Origin: Bacteroidota bacterium
Lineage (GTDB): Bacteria; Bacteroidota; Bacteroidia; 2-12-FULL-35-15
DNA: 51,871 nucleotides
Direction of reading: 5' to 3'
NCBI GenBank assembly: GCA_003151815.1
Contig: PLYN01000009.1
Span: forward strand, 1 to 51,871
The translations under genes and the position numbers were made by a program. The notes under the pieces were generated by a model. The model saw only the letters and a list, made by a program, of their open reading frames with translations. It had not been told where the DNA came from and searched no databases. Shown here piece after piece: positions 43,468-51,871 of this stretch (positions within the stretch are counted from its first letter, which is position 1; every line of letters starts with the position of its first letter).

Positions 43468-45420
43468 CTAATTATTAATCACGATCTTCTTCACCACAAT
43501 ACCTTTATCAGAAATAAAATGGACAAAATAAATTCCATTCTTCTCTTTGCTTAAGTCAATACTATGTTGAGATTTCCCATTAATTATTGCCTGGTAAATT
43601 TTTTCTCCCATCACATTATATACTTCAATACTATTAATGGACACAGACGAAGCATTAAAATAAAATAGACCATCACCGGGGTTTGGATAAATAGTAATTG
43701 CATCTATACTATTTATTTGTTCCCTTATAGCTGTTGGAGTCACTGTAGTGGTTGGTGTAGTCGTTACCGTTGGGGTTGGTGTTATTGTTGTTGTTAGTAC
43801 AGCTTGTTTTTTAAGCATAACTGCTGTGGTAGATAATGGTGCTAAAGATATGGTAAACGTATTGGCAACAATGGGAACAGTTCCTGCATTCAATGCATTA
43901 TTGGTGTGTGAAATAAATGTTTCTGAACCCGGCAATTGTTTTAGCTGAAGCGTAGAACAGTTGCCATTTGTGACCGTAAAATTTGATACGGTAACCGTTG
44001 TATTTTCAATTGCAGTTAACGATCTATTCACCAATATCACGGTCATGGAATCCTTAGCAGAATTGATGGATGAATATGCAGAAACATCATTTTCATTATC
44101 AGATATAGATTGCACGCGCGTTGATCTGCTATAGCGACTAAACAAATGAAGAGTTTCCCACATGCCCGGATACCAATACCAGGGCGCGAAATACGCAACA
44201 TTGTTGTCCGCAAATGTTCCGAGTACAGACGCGTAACTTACCGAAGTTACATTGGCATTATTATTTGTAGCGCCATATTCCGAAACACCAAATGTTACTC
44301 CATGATTAGTTCCCATGTACTGATCGAGCCATTTGTTGCAACGTCCAAAAACATTTTCATTGGTAATGGTATTGTCCCAACCGGAAGCACTGGTTGTTTT
44401 TACACCATTGGCGCCCGGGTAATTATAAGTGGTATCAAAATACATACGACGCAGTTGAACGATGTCAGCATCGGCACTTTCGTTCGGGTAATTATGAATA
44501 TCGATCACATCCAACAATCGTATTCCACTCGCCGTTTGCTCCTCGGCACATCGTTTAATAAAATATTGCAACCACACATAACTGCTCCCTCCCACGGTTA
44601 TTTTATTATTGTTCCAGCTATACCATTGCCATTCGGTTGCAGGAACAGGACCGCATAACTTAATGTTCGGATAGGCTGCCCTTGCTTTTTCTGCAACAGC
44701 AAAATACAATTGCATGAATGCTTCAGCGGTGGGCTGTGTAGCCATTACATCGTCATGAGTGCCGTTCCATATCTCCGGTTCATTGTCCATGCTCCAATAA
44801 ATTATTTCCTCTTTATTGTATCCCAAACCTCCTGTTCCGAACCAATGCTGAAGTATTCCTGTTGTTGAATCCGCCGTCCAGTTTTCCAGATAAAGATTTA
44901 TGTTGCCTCCTGTTTGAGCAGTGCATCCGCCGTTAGTATTGGGAACACCTCCACCGGCAAGGTTTTGACAGGTACCACTCCATCCGCTTGAATTATTATA
45001 ATTCCAGTCGTTGAAATTTTGTGTAGTCGTTTTTGCAGCTTTCCCGATAAGCTGAAAAGCCCACATGCCTTGTACACCTGGCAAACTGTCCTGTAATTTT
45101 TTTGCTGCATAATCCCAATCGTGCGCGTACACGTTGTTGTACCAATCAGGATGACTGGAAAATTTAAGGCGCCAGTTATATTTTGTAGCATTGTTTCCGC
45201 CGTTCTCGCGGGTGAAACGTAAGCCTGCATCACGCATCAATTGCCATTCTGTGGCCGTAGTCGGTGTCCCCTGATTATCCGAAATATTATTATTCTTCCC
45301 AAAAATATACGGTGAGATTGTTTTATTTCCCAGCAATGCATCCACCTGAATGTTCACATTTGTTTGCGCGGAAACCGTATACCACGCAATACTTAGAATG
45401 AAAAAAATTTTGGTTTTCAT
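43468..45420 (-). CDS. GH44-like endoglucanase with T9SS sorting domain
   Basis: This 650-residue secreted enzyme has a signal peptide ending at about residue 18 (TVSAQ). A glycoside hydrolase domain (about residues 30-540) opens with ISPYIFGKNNNI. YWSMDNEPEIWNGTHDD gives a probable acid/base Glu near residue 212, and FGVSEYGATN a nucleophile Glu near 382. These features match family GH44 (beta-1,4-glucanase, xyloglucanase). A threonine/proline linker (TPTPTVTTTPTTT) follows, and the C-terminal 75 residues are a type A sorting domain (YPNPGDGLFYF, then VYNVMGEKIY), so the protein is exported by type IX secretion. Family GH44 is likely; substrate range is inferred. Confidence 0.88.
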   Translation of the reverse strand: MKTKIFFILSIAWYTVSAQTNVNIQVDALLGNKTISPYIFGKNNNISDNQGTPTTATEWQLMRDAGLRFTRENGGNNATKYNWRLKFSSHPDWYNNVYAHDWDYAAKKLQDSLPGVQGMWAFQLIGKAAKTTTQNFNDWNYNNSSGWSGTCQNLAGGGVPNTNGGCTAQTGGNINLYLENWTADSTTGILQHWFGTGGLGYNKEEIIYWSMDNEPEIWNGTHDDVMATQPTAEAFMQLYFAVAEKARAAYPNIKLCGPVPATEWQWYSWNNNKITVGGSSYVWLQYFIKRCAEEQTASGIRLLDVIDIHNYPNESADADIVQLRRMYFDTTYNYPGANGVKTTSASGWDNTITNENVFGRCNKWLDQYMGTNHGVTFGVSEYGATNNNANVTSVSYASVLGTFADNNVAYFAPWYWYPGMWETLHLFSRYSRSTRVQSISDNENDVSAYSSINSAKDSMTVILVNRSLTAIENTTVTVSNFTVTNGNCSTLQLKQLPGSETFISHTNNALNAGTVPIVANTFTISLAPLSTTAVMLKKQAVLTTTITPTPTVTTTPTTTVTPTAIREQINSIDAITIYPNPGDGLFYFNASSVSINSIEVYNVMGEKIYQAIINGKSQHSIDLSKEKNGIYFVHFISDKGIVVKKIVINN

Positions 45421-45467
45421 TACGGAAATTTTTGATCGTGGATCTATAAATTGATTGCTTTTTTATT

Positions 45468-46529
45468 TTAATCCTTCACCCGGTTAAACTTCAAGGCTTT
45501 CAACATCCAGTCCGGTAGTGGTTTCAAAGCATCGCGTTTTCTGAGATCTAGATACCAACCCAATTTTTTCATGATAGGAATTTTTTTCGTTTCCACAAAT
45601 TCTATCAATGCACCATCCGGATCTTCAATGTAACTGAAGTGTCCTGCAGCTTCTCCCATATCAAATTTTTCACCGCTATCAACCGTATATGGATGACCTT
45701 TTTCGGCGCACAACTGTTTCATGGCTTGTTGGTTGGTGATGTCAAAACACAAATGAATAAATCCCAGATCACCCCAAAAACGGTTCTCAAAAATTTTGCG
45801 TGGTGTGCGATCAAACACTTGTATCAATTCTATTTCGCTTGCTCCTAATAATCTGGAGAAGGCGCCAATACGTGGCTTGCTGTGTTTTAACAATACCCTG
45901 CGTACTTTATTTTTTCCGCTTGGCAGATTTTTAAAGTCTTCAAACACTCCCGTTTTATCATATACTACCGTATCGTATCCTAAAATATCGGCATAGAATT
46001 TTTTTGAATGTTCGATATCACTCACCCCGATCATGCATCCAGCGGGGCCTCCTGTCAATTGCATTCCTTTTCCAAACCATGAATCACTTTTTACAATTTG
46101 AAATAAATTGTTCCAAGGATCACGTAAATAAAAAGTATCATTACCACCTGCATCTTTGGTCAAGTCACTTATTAAATTTACTTTTTTTGATCTCAAAAAC
46201 TCGTAAGAGCCTTTTACATCGCTTGTTTTCATGCGTGTGCAATAGAGTCCCAGATCGCCTACTTGTATTTCAAACGAACAAGGTTCAGGAGTGCGACTTG
46301 TATATTGCCAGATCTCAAAACCTCCGCCACCTTTCAAATTGATCGCTAAAATAGCATGGCGCTGATGTGCAACGCCTCCTGTATAAGGTAGCATTAAAGC
46401 AGAAACTGCGGCTTCCTCAAAAATAGGAATATCCATTCCAAAATGTTGGCGGTACCATTTGAATGCTTCATGTACGTTAGAAACTCCAATTCCTATTTGT
46501 TGGATGCCTGCTATAGTTGGTTTACTCAT
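45468..46529 (-). CDS. two-domain VOC protein (dioxygenase-like)
   Basis: This 353-residue protein has two VOC modules. The first begins IQQIGIGVSNVHEAFKWY and ends DPWNNLFQIV (residues 8-140). The second begins CMIGVSDIEHSKKFYADILGYD and ends FSYIEDPDGALIEFVET (about 165-320), with His and Glu at the expected metal positions. Its closest functional comparison is the 4-hydroxyphenylpyruvate or extradiol dioxygenase group, but I cannot assign the substrate. It follows the outer-membrane-like gene by six bases and precedes the GH44-like gene by 47, so the three may be cotranscribed. Confidence 0.8.
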   Translation of the reverse strand: MSKPTIAGIQQIGIGVSNVHEAFKWYRQHFGMDIPIFEEAAVSALMLPYTGGVAHQRHAILAINLKGGGGFEIWQYTSRTPEPCSFEIQVGDLGLYCTRMKTSDVKGSYEFLRSKKVNLISDLTKDAGGNDTFYLRDPWNNLFQIVKSDSWFGKGMQLTGGPAGCMIGVSDIEHSKKFYADILGYDTVVYDKTGVFEDFKNLPSGKNKVRRVLLKHSKPRIGAFSRLLGASEIELIQVFDRTPRKIFENRFWGDLGFIHLCFDITNQQAMKQLCAEKGHPYTVDSGEKFDMGEAAGHFSYIEDPDGALIEFVETKKIPIMKKLGWYLDLRKRDALKPLPDWMLKALKFNRVKD

Positions 46530-46535
46530 AAAATT

Positions 46536-47339
46536 TTATTTTGTTATACGATAAACAATAGTCAAACTCGCACCGGAGTTGGATAGTCCACTCAACCCAA
46601 AAGTATTTGTTGGATTCAAAGTATTTGAAGTCTGTGTGTTATTTTGATTAGGAGCATTTGGATAGGTTGTTGAACCTGTTGTATTCGTTGTAGAATTATT
46701 ATAAGCGTAATATATGTTAGGGTCAATTTCAGCATATAATCGAAAAGAAGCATTAATGTTGTAAACTGCTCCTAAAGCAATTCCTATAGAAGGAGTAAAT
46801 ATTTGAGAGTTGCGCTTTGTTGTGGTTGTACTATTATTATTATTAACGGAATTTCCACTATTTATACTATAAACATTATTTGTAGTTCCTGTTGAGGTAG
46901 ATTGATTTATAGAATAACTTAATCCAAATATTCCGCCATATAAAAATCCAAACTTTTCAGAAACTGATTTTAATTTGAGAATACTAAAACTTAAACCACA
47001 GTTTAAATTTATTGGAGTCGTCGTTTTATTAGTACTTGAAGAACTATTGTTAATGGTGTCATGTAAAGTAGAAGAATTATTTGGAGTATTTCCAACAGAA
47101 CCCAATCCTCCAATATTTCCTTGTATCCGATAAAGCCTGCTTTCATTGCCCCAACGGTATTGCAGTGAATAACTATTTAAGCTACTAAAGCCAATCCCAT
47201 ATTCCTGAACTTTTGGTAATTGTGGTTTTTGCAGAGCTGCCGGTTGTGCCACCGGAGCAGTTGTTTGTGGTTCTTGTGCATTTAAAACTGCTGCTAAAAA
47301 AGTAGCGGTTAGCGTAAATACTGTTTTGATCTTTTTCAT
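46536..47339 (-). CDS. outer-membrane beta-barrel-like protein
   Basis: This 267-residue protein has a signal peptide (KKIKTVFTLTATFLAAVLNA, cleavage before QEPQ) and repeats of alternating hydrophobic residues consistent with an eight-stranded barrel (SYSLQYRWGNESRLYRIQGNIGG, FGFLYGGIFGLSYSI, IGIALGAVYNINASFRLYAEID). Long loops of Asn, Ser and Thr occur near residues 90-110 and 140-170. It ends SLTIVYRITK, like other porin-type strands. The exact family is uncertain. Confidence 0.72.
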   Translation of the reverse strand: MKKIKTVFTLTATFLAAVLNAQEPQTTAPVAQPAALQKPQLPKVQEYGIGFSSLNSYSLQYRWGNESRLYRIQGNIGGLGSVGNTPNNSSTLHDTINNSSSSTNKTTTPINLNCGLSFSILKLKSVSEKFGFLYGGIFGLSYSINQSTSTGTTNNVYSINSGNSVNNNNSTTTTKRNSQIFTPSIGIALGAVYNINASFRLYAEIDPNIYYAYNNSTTNTTGSTTYPNAPNQNNTQTSNTLNPTNTFGLSGLSNSGASLTIVYRITK

Positions 47340-47552
47340 AATTTTTGGTTTTAGTTATTTAGAATTTCTGTTTGGTTGCGCTAAATCAAAAACCTACCCA
47401 AAAGCTCAGATTCATAAATACCTAAACACTTTATTCAATAAAATTTTTGCAATATCATGATGTTACCATCTTAAATTTAACACCAGGTCTACTCAATTTA
47501 TAGGTGTTTCCAGAGAACTCTTGTTTGCTCTGTGACTCTGCGTTAAAAAAAG

Positions 47553-48506
47553 TTAAAACACCTCACTCGCCACTCTCTTGGTAACATCAGAAGTCCCCAT
47601 GGTATAAAAATGCAAGCAAGGAACACTTTGTTTGATCAATTCTTTCGATTGATGAATGCTCCACTCAATACCTACTTCCTTTACTTCCTGGTCTGTTTTA
47701 CATTTTTCAATTTGCTCCATAAATGGGGAAGGAATTTCCAAGTGAAAAATTTTAGGAAGAATGGTAGCTTGTTTTTTTGTTGTCAATATTTTTAATCCCG
47801 GAATGATAGGAACATTGATTCCCATCGCACGGCAATCCTTAACGAATTTAAAAAATTTAGAATTGTCAAAAAACATTTGTGTAACAATGTATTCAGCACC
47901 TGCATCCACTTTTTGTTTCAGATATTTCAGATCGGAATCCATCGATGGTGCATCAATATGCTTCTCGGGATACGCAGCAACGCCAATACAAAAATTCGTT
48001 TGGGAAAGTTCGCTTAGCTCTTCATGCAAATACTTTCCCTTATTCATCAATACGGTTTGTTTCACCAGATCAAGTGCATAGGCATTTCCATCGGGCTCAG
48101 GAATAAAAGCAGGTTCGCTTTTTATGGAATCTCCGCGTAAAGCAAGCACATTATCAATACCCAAAAAATGCAGATCTATTAAAGCGTTCTCGGTTTCTTC
48201 TTTGCTAAAACCGCCGCAAATAATGTGAGGAACAGCATCCACCTTATATTTATTCATAATGGCAGCACAAATACCCACTGTACCCGGACGCTTACGTGTA
48301 CTTAATTTTTCCGAAGTACCATCTGCACGTTGTTTGTAAATATATTCTTCACGATGATACGTAACATCCACAAAGGATGGTTTAAACTCCATTAATGGAT
48401 CGATACCATCAAAAATCGAATGAATGCTTTTGCCTTTCAATGGTGGCAAAATTTCAATGGAAAACAAGGTTGAATTTGCTTGCTTAATGTGATCAACAAC
48501 TTTCAT
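47553..48506 (-). CDS. metF: methylenetetrahydrofolate reductase MetF
   Basis: This 317-residue FAD enzyme reduces 5,10-methylene-THF to 5-methyl-THF for methionine synthesis. FSIEILPPLKG is the N-terminal catalytic segment, FVDVTYHREE follows, NVLALRGD is the folate-binding core, and VTQMFFDNSKFFKF and PIIPGLKILTTK are further family motifs. Length is normal. It is divergent from lepA across 118 bases. Confidence 0.95.
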   Translation of the reverse strand: MKVVDHIKQANSTLFSIEILPPLKGKSIHSIFDGIDPLMEFKPSFVDVTYHREEYIYKQRADGTSEKLSTRKRPGTVGICAAIMNKYKVDAVPHIICGGFSKEETENALIDLHFLGIDNVLALRGDSIKSEPAFIPEPDGNAYALDLVKQTVLMNKGKYLHEELSELSQTNFCIGVAAYPEKHIDAPSMDSDLKYLKQKVDAGAEYIVTQMFFDNSKFFKFVKDCRAMGINVPIIPGLKILTTKKQATILPKIFHLEIPSPFMEQIEKCKTDQEVKEVGIEWSIHQSKELIKQSVPCLHFYTMGTSDVTKRVASEVF

Positions 48507-48624
48507 AAATAGAAGAGATTATTTTAAATAGAGTGCAAAGTAACGTTATGCTGTATTAAAAAACAAATTAGCTATATTATTAGTAAATTCGCAATTCAAT
48601 TAAAAATGAAGATCATCTACCCGA

Positions 48625-50415
48625 ATGAATAATATTAGAAACTTTTGCATAATAGCGCATATCGATCACGGTAAAAGTACCCTTGCCGACCGCTTGCTAG
48701 AATATACCAATACCATAAACAAGCGCGATATGCAAGCGCAAGTCCTTGATGACATGGACCTGGAGAAAGAACGCGGCATCACGATCAAGAGCCATGCTAT
48801 TCAAATGGATTACGAACTGAACGGCAAAAAATATGTTTTAAATTTAATTGATACTCCCGGCCATGTTGATTTTTCTTATGAAGTATCCCGCTCCATCGCT
48901 GCTTGTGAAGGCGCTTTGCTGATCGTGGATGCTGCGCAAGGTATCCAGGCGCAAACCATTTCTAACTTGTATCTGGCTCTGGGTAACGATTTGACAATCA
49001 TTCCAGTTTTAAATAAAATTGATCTGCCAAGTGCTGAACCCGAAGCAGTGAAGGACCAGATAGTAGAATTACTCGGTTGTAAACGTGAGGAAATTATGTC
49101 TGCTTCTGGCAAAACAGGCGTGGGTGTTCATGAAATTTTAGAAGCAATTGTTCATCGCATCCCAGCCCCTAAAGGAGACCCTGCCGCACCTTTGCAAGCG
49201 TTGATCTTTGATTCTGTTTACAATTCATTTCGTGGTATCATCGCTTATTTTAAGATCCAGAACGGCGTCATTAAAAAAGGGGAGAAAGTAAAATTTGTTG
49301 CTACTGGCAAAGAATACAGCGCTGATGAAATTGGTGTATTACGATTAAAACAAGAACCCCGAAACGAAATTCAAACGGGCGATGTAGGATATATTATTTC
49401 GGGTATTAAAGATGCCCGCGAAGTAAAAGTTGGCGATACCATCACAAGCGTTGCGCGTCCTTCAACGGCTGCTATCAAAGGTTTTGAAGATGTGAAACCA
49501 ATGGTGTTTGCAGGGATCTATCCGGTGGATACCGAAGATTTTGAAGAGCTTCGTTACTCGATGGAGAAACTTCAATTGAACGATGCATCCTTAACATGGG
49601 AGCCTGAATCATCAGCTGCACTTGGCTTTGGTTTCCGATGCGGATTTTTAGGAATGTTACACATGGAAATTATTCAGGAACGTTTGGAACGTGAGTTCAA
49701 AATGACTGTTATAACAACTGTTCCCAACGTATCGTATCACGCTTACACAACTAAAAACGAATTGCTGGTTGTAAACAACCCCTCTGACCTACCCGACCCT
49801 AGCCGACTTGATCGTGTTGAGGAACCATACATCAAAGCGCAGATCATTACCAAATCAGAATTTGTGGGTAACATCATGACCTTGTGTATCGGCAAACGAG
49901 GCATATTAACCAACCAGGTTTATTTAACAACCGACCGTGTAGAGCTGATGTTCGATCTGCCTTTAGGCGAAATTGTATTTGATTTTTATGACCGCTTAAA
50001 AACGATCTCCAAAGGATATGCTTCTTTCGATTATCAACCATTGGATTACCGTCAGAGTTATTTAGTAAAGCTTGATATACTATTGAATGCAGAGCCTGTA
50101 GATGCTTTATCGTCTCTCATTCACCGCGATAATGCCTATGAATTCGGAAAAAAAATGTGTGAGAAATTAAAAGAATTAATTCCTCGTCAGCAATTCGAAA
50201 TTCCTATTCAAGCTACCATTGGAGCGAAAATTATAGCACGAGAAACCATCAAAGCCATGCGTAAAGATGTTACTGCAAAATGTTACGGTGGTGATATTTC
50301 CCGTAAACGTAAACTACTTGAAAAACAAAAAGAAGGGAAGAAACGCATGCGTTCTGTAGGCAATGTAGAGATTCCGCAAAGCGCATTTATGGCGGTGCTG
50401 AAGTTGAATGAGTAA
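48625..50415 (+). CDS. lepA: elongation factor 4 (LepA)
   Basis: This 596-residue GTPase back-translocates ribosomes. The G domain has the G1 motif [10 protein letters not shown] (about residues 9-18), [20 protein letters not shown] and NKIDLP. LepA-specific C-terminal segments include [24 protein letters not shown] and the final [20 protein letters not shown]. Full length with normal domain order. It stands alone on the plus strand. Confidence 0.97.
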   Translation: MNNIRNFCIIAHIDHGKSTLADRLLEYTNTINKRDMQAQVLDDMDLEKERGITIKSHAIQMDYELNGKKYVLNLIDTPGHVDFSYEVSRSIAACEGALLIVDAAQGIQAQTISNLYLALGNDLTIIPVLNKIDLPSAEPEAVKDQIVELLGCKREEIMSASGKTGVGVHEILEAIVHRIPAPKGDPAAPLQALIFDSVYNSFRGIIAYFKIQNGVIKKGEKVKFVATGKEYSADEIGVLRLKQEPRNEIQTGDVGYIISGIKDAREVKVGDTITSVARPSTAAIKGFEDVKPMVFAGIYPVDTEDFEELRYSMEKLQLNDASLTWEPESSAALGFGFRCGFLGMLHMEIIQERLEREFKMTVITTVPNVSYHAYTTKNELLVVNNPSDLPDPSRLDRVEEPYIKAQIITKSEFVGNIMTLCIGKRGILTNQVYLTTDRVELMFDLPLGEIVFDFYDRLKTISKGYASFDYQPLDYRQSYLVKLDILLNAEPVDALSSLIHRDNAYEFGKKMCEKLKELIPRQQFEIPIQATIGAKIIARETIKAMRKDVTAKCYGGDISRKRKLLEKQKEGKKRMRSVGNVEIPQSAFMAVLKLNE

Positions 50416-50420
50416 ATCTT

Positions 50421-51003
50421 TACCACGGAGGCACAGAGAACACAGAGAAACACGGAGGTAATTATTTATTTAGATGTTGGTATATTAGAATAAAAAAATA
50501 TTCAACAAGATATAGAGAAACACGGAGATGATTACTCAAAGAAATATAAATGAAATTTCGTACAAGATAATTGGTTGCGCTATTGAAGTTCATAAACAGC
50601 TTGGTCCGGGATTACTCGAATCGGTTTATGAGTTATGTTTTATTGAAGAAATGAGAAGTTCGGGATTGTTTGTAGAATCACAAATTTATGTTCCGGTAAT
50701 TTATAAGGAAAAAGATTTAGGAGGTAAATTAAAACTAGACCTACTTGTAAACGATTTAATTATTGTAGAAGAAAAAGCTGTAGAGTTAATGATCCCATTA
50801 TACAAAGCACAACTTTTATCGTATTTAAAACTTACAGGATTACCCAAAGGATTACTCATAAATTTTCATTGCGAAAATATTAAAGAACAATTAGTTTCAC
50901 TTGTCACAGAAGAATTTGCAAAGTTACCCAAAGACGAACCTGAAAAATATTTCATTCAGATTTAACCTCCGTGTTTCTCTGTGTTCTCTGTGCCTCCGTG
51001 GTA
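50421..51003 (+). mobile_element. GxxExxY cassette flanked by 39-bp perfect inverted repeats
   Basis: The 39 bases at 50421-50459 (beginning TACCACGGAGGCACAGAG) are the exact reverse complement of 50965-51003. Between them lies one gene of the GxxExxY family. A partial third copy, GAGAAACACGGAGATG, covers the start of that gene at 50516-50530 and supplies its ribosome-binding site and ATG. The stop codon of the gene overlaps the right repeat by one base. The whole unit, 583 bp, sits between lepA and murI and looks like a small non-autonomous element. Confidence 0.7.
50528..50965 (+). CDS. GxxExxY-family (PD-(D/E)XK-like) protein
   Basis: This 145-residue protein shows the family motif G-L-L-E-S-V-Y in GPGLLESVYELCF, preceded by GCAIEVHKQL. 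The middle has KLKLDLLVNDLIIVEEKAV, where Asp and Glu-x-Lys fit a PD-(D/E)XK core, and the end GLPKGLLINFHCENIKEQLV closes the fold. The family is widespread and its function is not established. The gene is enclosed by 39-bp inverted repeats. The start lies inside a repeat copy, so translation depends on the repeat itself. Confidence 0.85.
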   Translation: MITQRNINEISYKIIGCAIEVHKQLGPGLLESVYELCFIEEMRSSGLFVESQIYVPVIYKEKDLGGKLKLDLLVNDLIIVEEKAVELMIPLYKAQLLSYLKLTGLPKGLLINFHCENIKEQLVSLVTEEFAKLPKDEPEKYFIQI

Positions 51004-51013
51004 AATAATAAAA

Positions 51014-51838
51014 ATGAAAACAAAAAAACCAATAGGAGTATTCGATTCCGGTTACGGAGGCTTAACGCTTTTAAAGGAAATTGTCAAACAATTGCCCGAA
51101 TACGATTATTTGTATTTGGGTGATAATGCCCGCGCTCCTTATGGTACACGTTCGTTCGAAACAGTATATGAATACACCTTGCAATGTGTAAAACAACTCT
51201 TCGCCATGGATTGCGAGTTAGTAGTGTTAGCTTGCAATACCGCATCTGCAAAAGCATTGCGAACCATACAACAAAAAGATCTTCCAAAAATTGCTCCAAA
51301 TAAAAGAGTGTTAGGTGTTATTCGTCCGACAACAGAAGTAGTTGGTCAATACAGTAAAACCGGACATATTGGAGTATTGGGAACTACAGGAACGATCACA
51401 TCTAACTCCTACCCTATTGAAATTTCAAAATTTTATCCTGAACTAAAAGTTAACCAGGAAGCTTGTCCGATGTGGGTTCCGTTGGTGGAGAATAATGAGT
51501 TTGACAGCGAAGGCGCAGATTATTTTATTCAGAAAAATATCAATTCTCTTTTATCAAAGGACAAACAAATAGATACCATCATTTTGGGTTGTACGCATTA
51601 TCCTTTGCTGATAAATAAAATAAAAAAGTATTTGCCGACCAACATTACGCTTCTTTCGCAGGGAGAAATTGTTGCAGAAAGTTTAGCGGATTATTTACAG
51701 CGCCACTCTGAACTAGAGCAAAAATGCAGTAAAGGAGGCATTATTGATTTTTATACTACTGATGCACCTGAAAATTTTGACAAAGCAGCAAGTCTGTTTT
51801 TTGGAAAACCGGTTCAATCAAAGCATCTGGATATTTAA
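51014..51838 (+). CDS. murI: glutamate racemase MurI
   Basis: This 274-residue enzyme makes D-glutamate for peptidoglycan. The catalytic cysteines lie in VVLACNTASAKALR (about residue 75) and LGCTHYPLL (about residue 195); GVFDSGYGGLTLLKEI and LGDNARAPYG are further family motifs. It begins 10 bases after the right repeat of the GxxExxY unit. Confidence 0.95.
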   Translation: MKTKKPIGVFDSGYGGLTLLKEIVKQLPEYDYLYLGDNARAPYGTRSFETVYEYTLQCVKQLFAMDCELVVLACNTASAKALRTIQQKDLPKIAPNKRVLGVIRPTTEVVGQYSKTGHIGVLGTTGTITSNSYPIEISKFYPELKVNQEACPMWVPLVENNEFDSEGADYFIQKNINSLLSKDKQIDTIILGCTHYPLLINKIKKYLPTNITLLSQGEIVAESLADYLQRHSELEQKCSKGGIIDFYTTDAPENFDKAASLFFGKPVQSKHLDI

Positions 51839-51845
51839 ATAGTCA

Positions 51846-51856
51846 GTTCGAGCGGA
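51846..51856. repeat. truncated copy of the GTTCGAGCG dispersed repeat
   Basis: GTTCGAGCGGA matches the first 11 bases of the 20-mer at 6-25, then diverges (CAATGTCG). It follows murI at the end of the window. The copy may be degenerate. Confidence 0.5.
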
Positions 51857-51871
51857 CAATGTCGTTTAGTT

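Noticed and set aside
1-51871. CRISPR array
   Set aside because: I saw no run of evenly spaced direct repeats with unique spacers and no cas genes; the repeats found are intergenic elements or operator sites.

Overview
The window looks like chromosome of an AT-rich member of the Bacteroidota. The evidence is a PorP/SprF protein next to a PKD-repeat protein with a gliding-motility-type C-terminus, a glycoside hydrolase with a type IX sorting tail, an RteC-family regulator, TAnnTTTG-type promoter elements and mostly weak Shine-Dalgarno sequences. No species can be named from this sequence alone.

Layout. (1) 1-3510: a DUF892 ferritin-like gene, a gene-poor spacer and an IS21-family insertion (istA/istB). 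(2) 3511-30856: a long accessory region that ends in a large serine recombinase lying against a tRNA-Ser(GGA) gene; it reads as an integrated element, but its left end was not located. (3) 31004-51871: ordinary chromosome on the other side of the tRNA (EamA transporter, VOC proteins, ansA, tatD, bioD, PorP/SprF-SPOR and PKD proteins, a GH44-like glucanase, metF, lepA, murI). Small repeat-borne insertions are scattered in it, including a GxxExxY gene enclosed by 39-bp perfect inverted repeats.

The accessory region has three functional blocks. Block A (3846-9817) holds an AlbA/Schlafen-type ATP-binding protein and a compact three-gene cassette on the minus strand: a glycosyltransferase fused to a radical SAM/SPASM enzyme, a histidine phosphatase and a WG-repeat protein. 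The cassette is transcribed away from a small AAA+ protein that ends in a Fis-like helix-turn-helix. I do not recognise this cassette as a described system. Block B (10706-27003) is a plus-strand string of genes behind a WYL-domain regulator: a divergent Wadjet/MukBEF-like set (jetA, jetB, jetC, jetD) followed with almost no spacing by a DEDD exonuclease and by both subunits of exonuclease VII. Then come a protein with an HEPN-like motif, an HEMGH metallopeptidase, a PD-(D/E)XK nuclease-like protein and a second HEPN-like gene. The last gene is split by an IS5-family element that left a TAT target duplication, and removing the element in silico restores one open frame of about 577 codons. Block C (27305-30856) is a set of small accessory genes and the serine recombinase.

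A 16-17 bp motif made of two direct TTGAC-type half-sites 10 bp apart occurs upstream of the WYL gene, directly upstream of jetA, and twice upstream of block C. This suggests that one regulator controls both the defence block and the recombination block. The working model is a mobile defence island in which the SMC/Toprim complex linearises invading plasmids, the exonucleases degrade the products, and the downstream HEPN, peptidase and nuclease genes form an additional module. The expression and functional parts of this model are inference.
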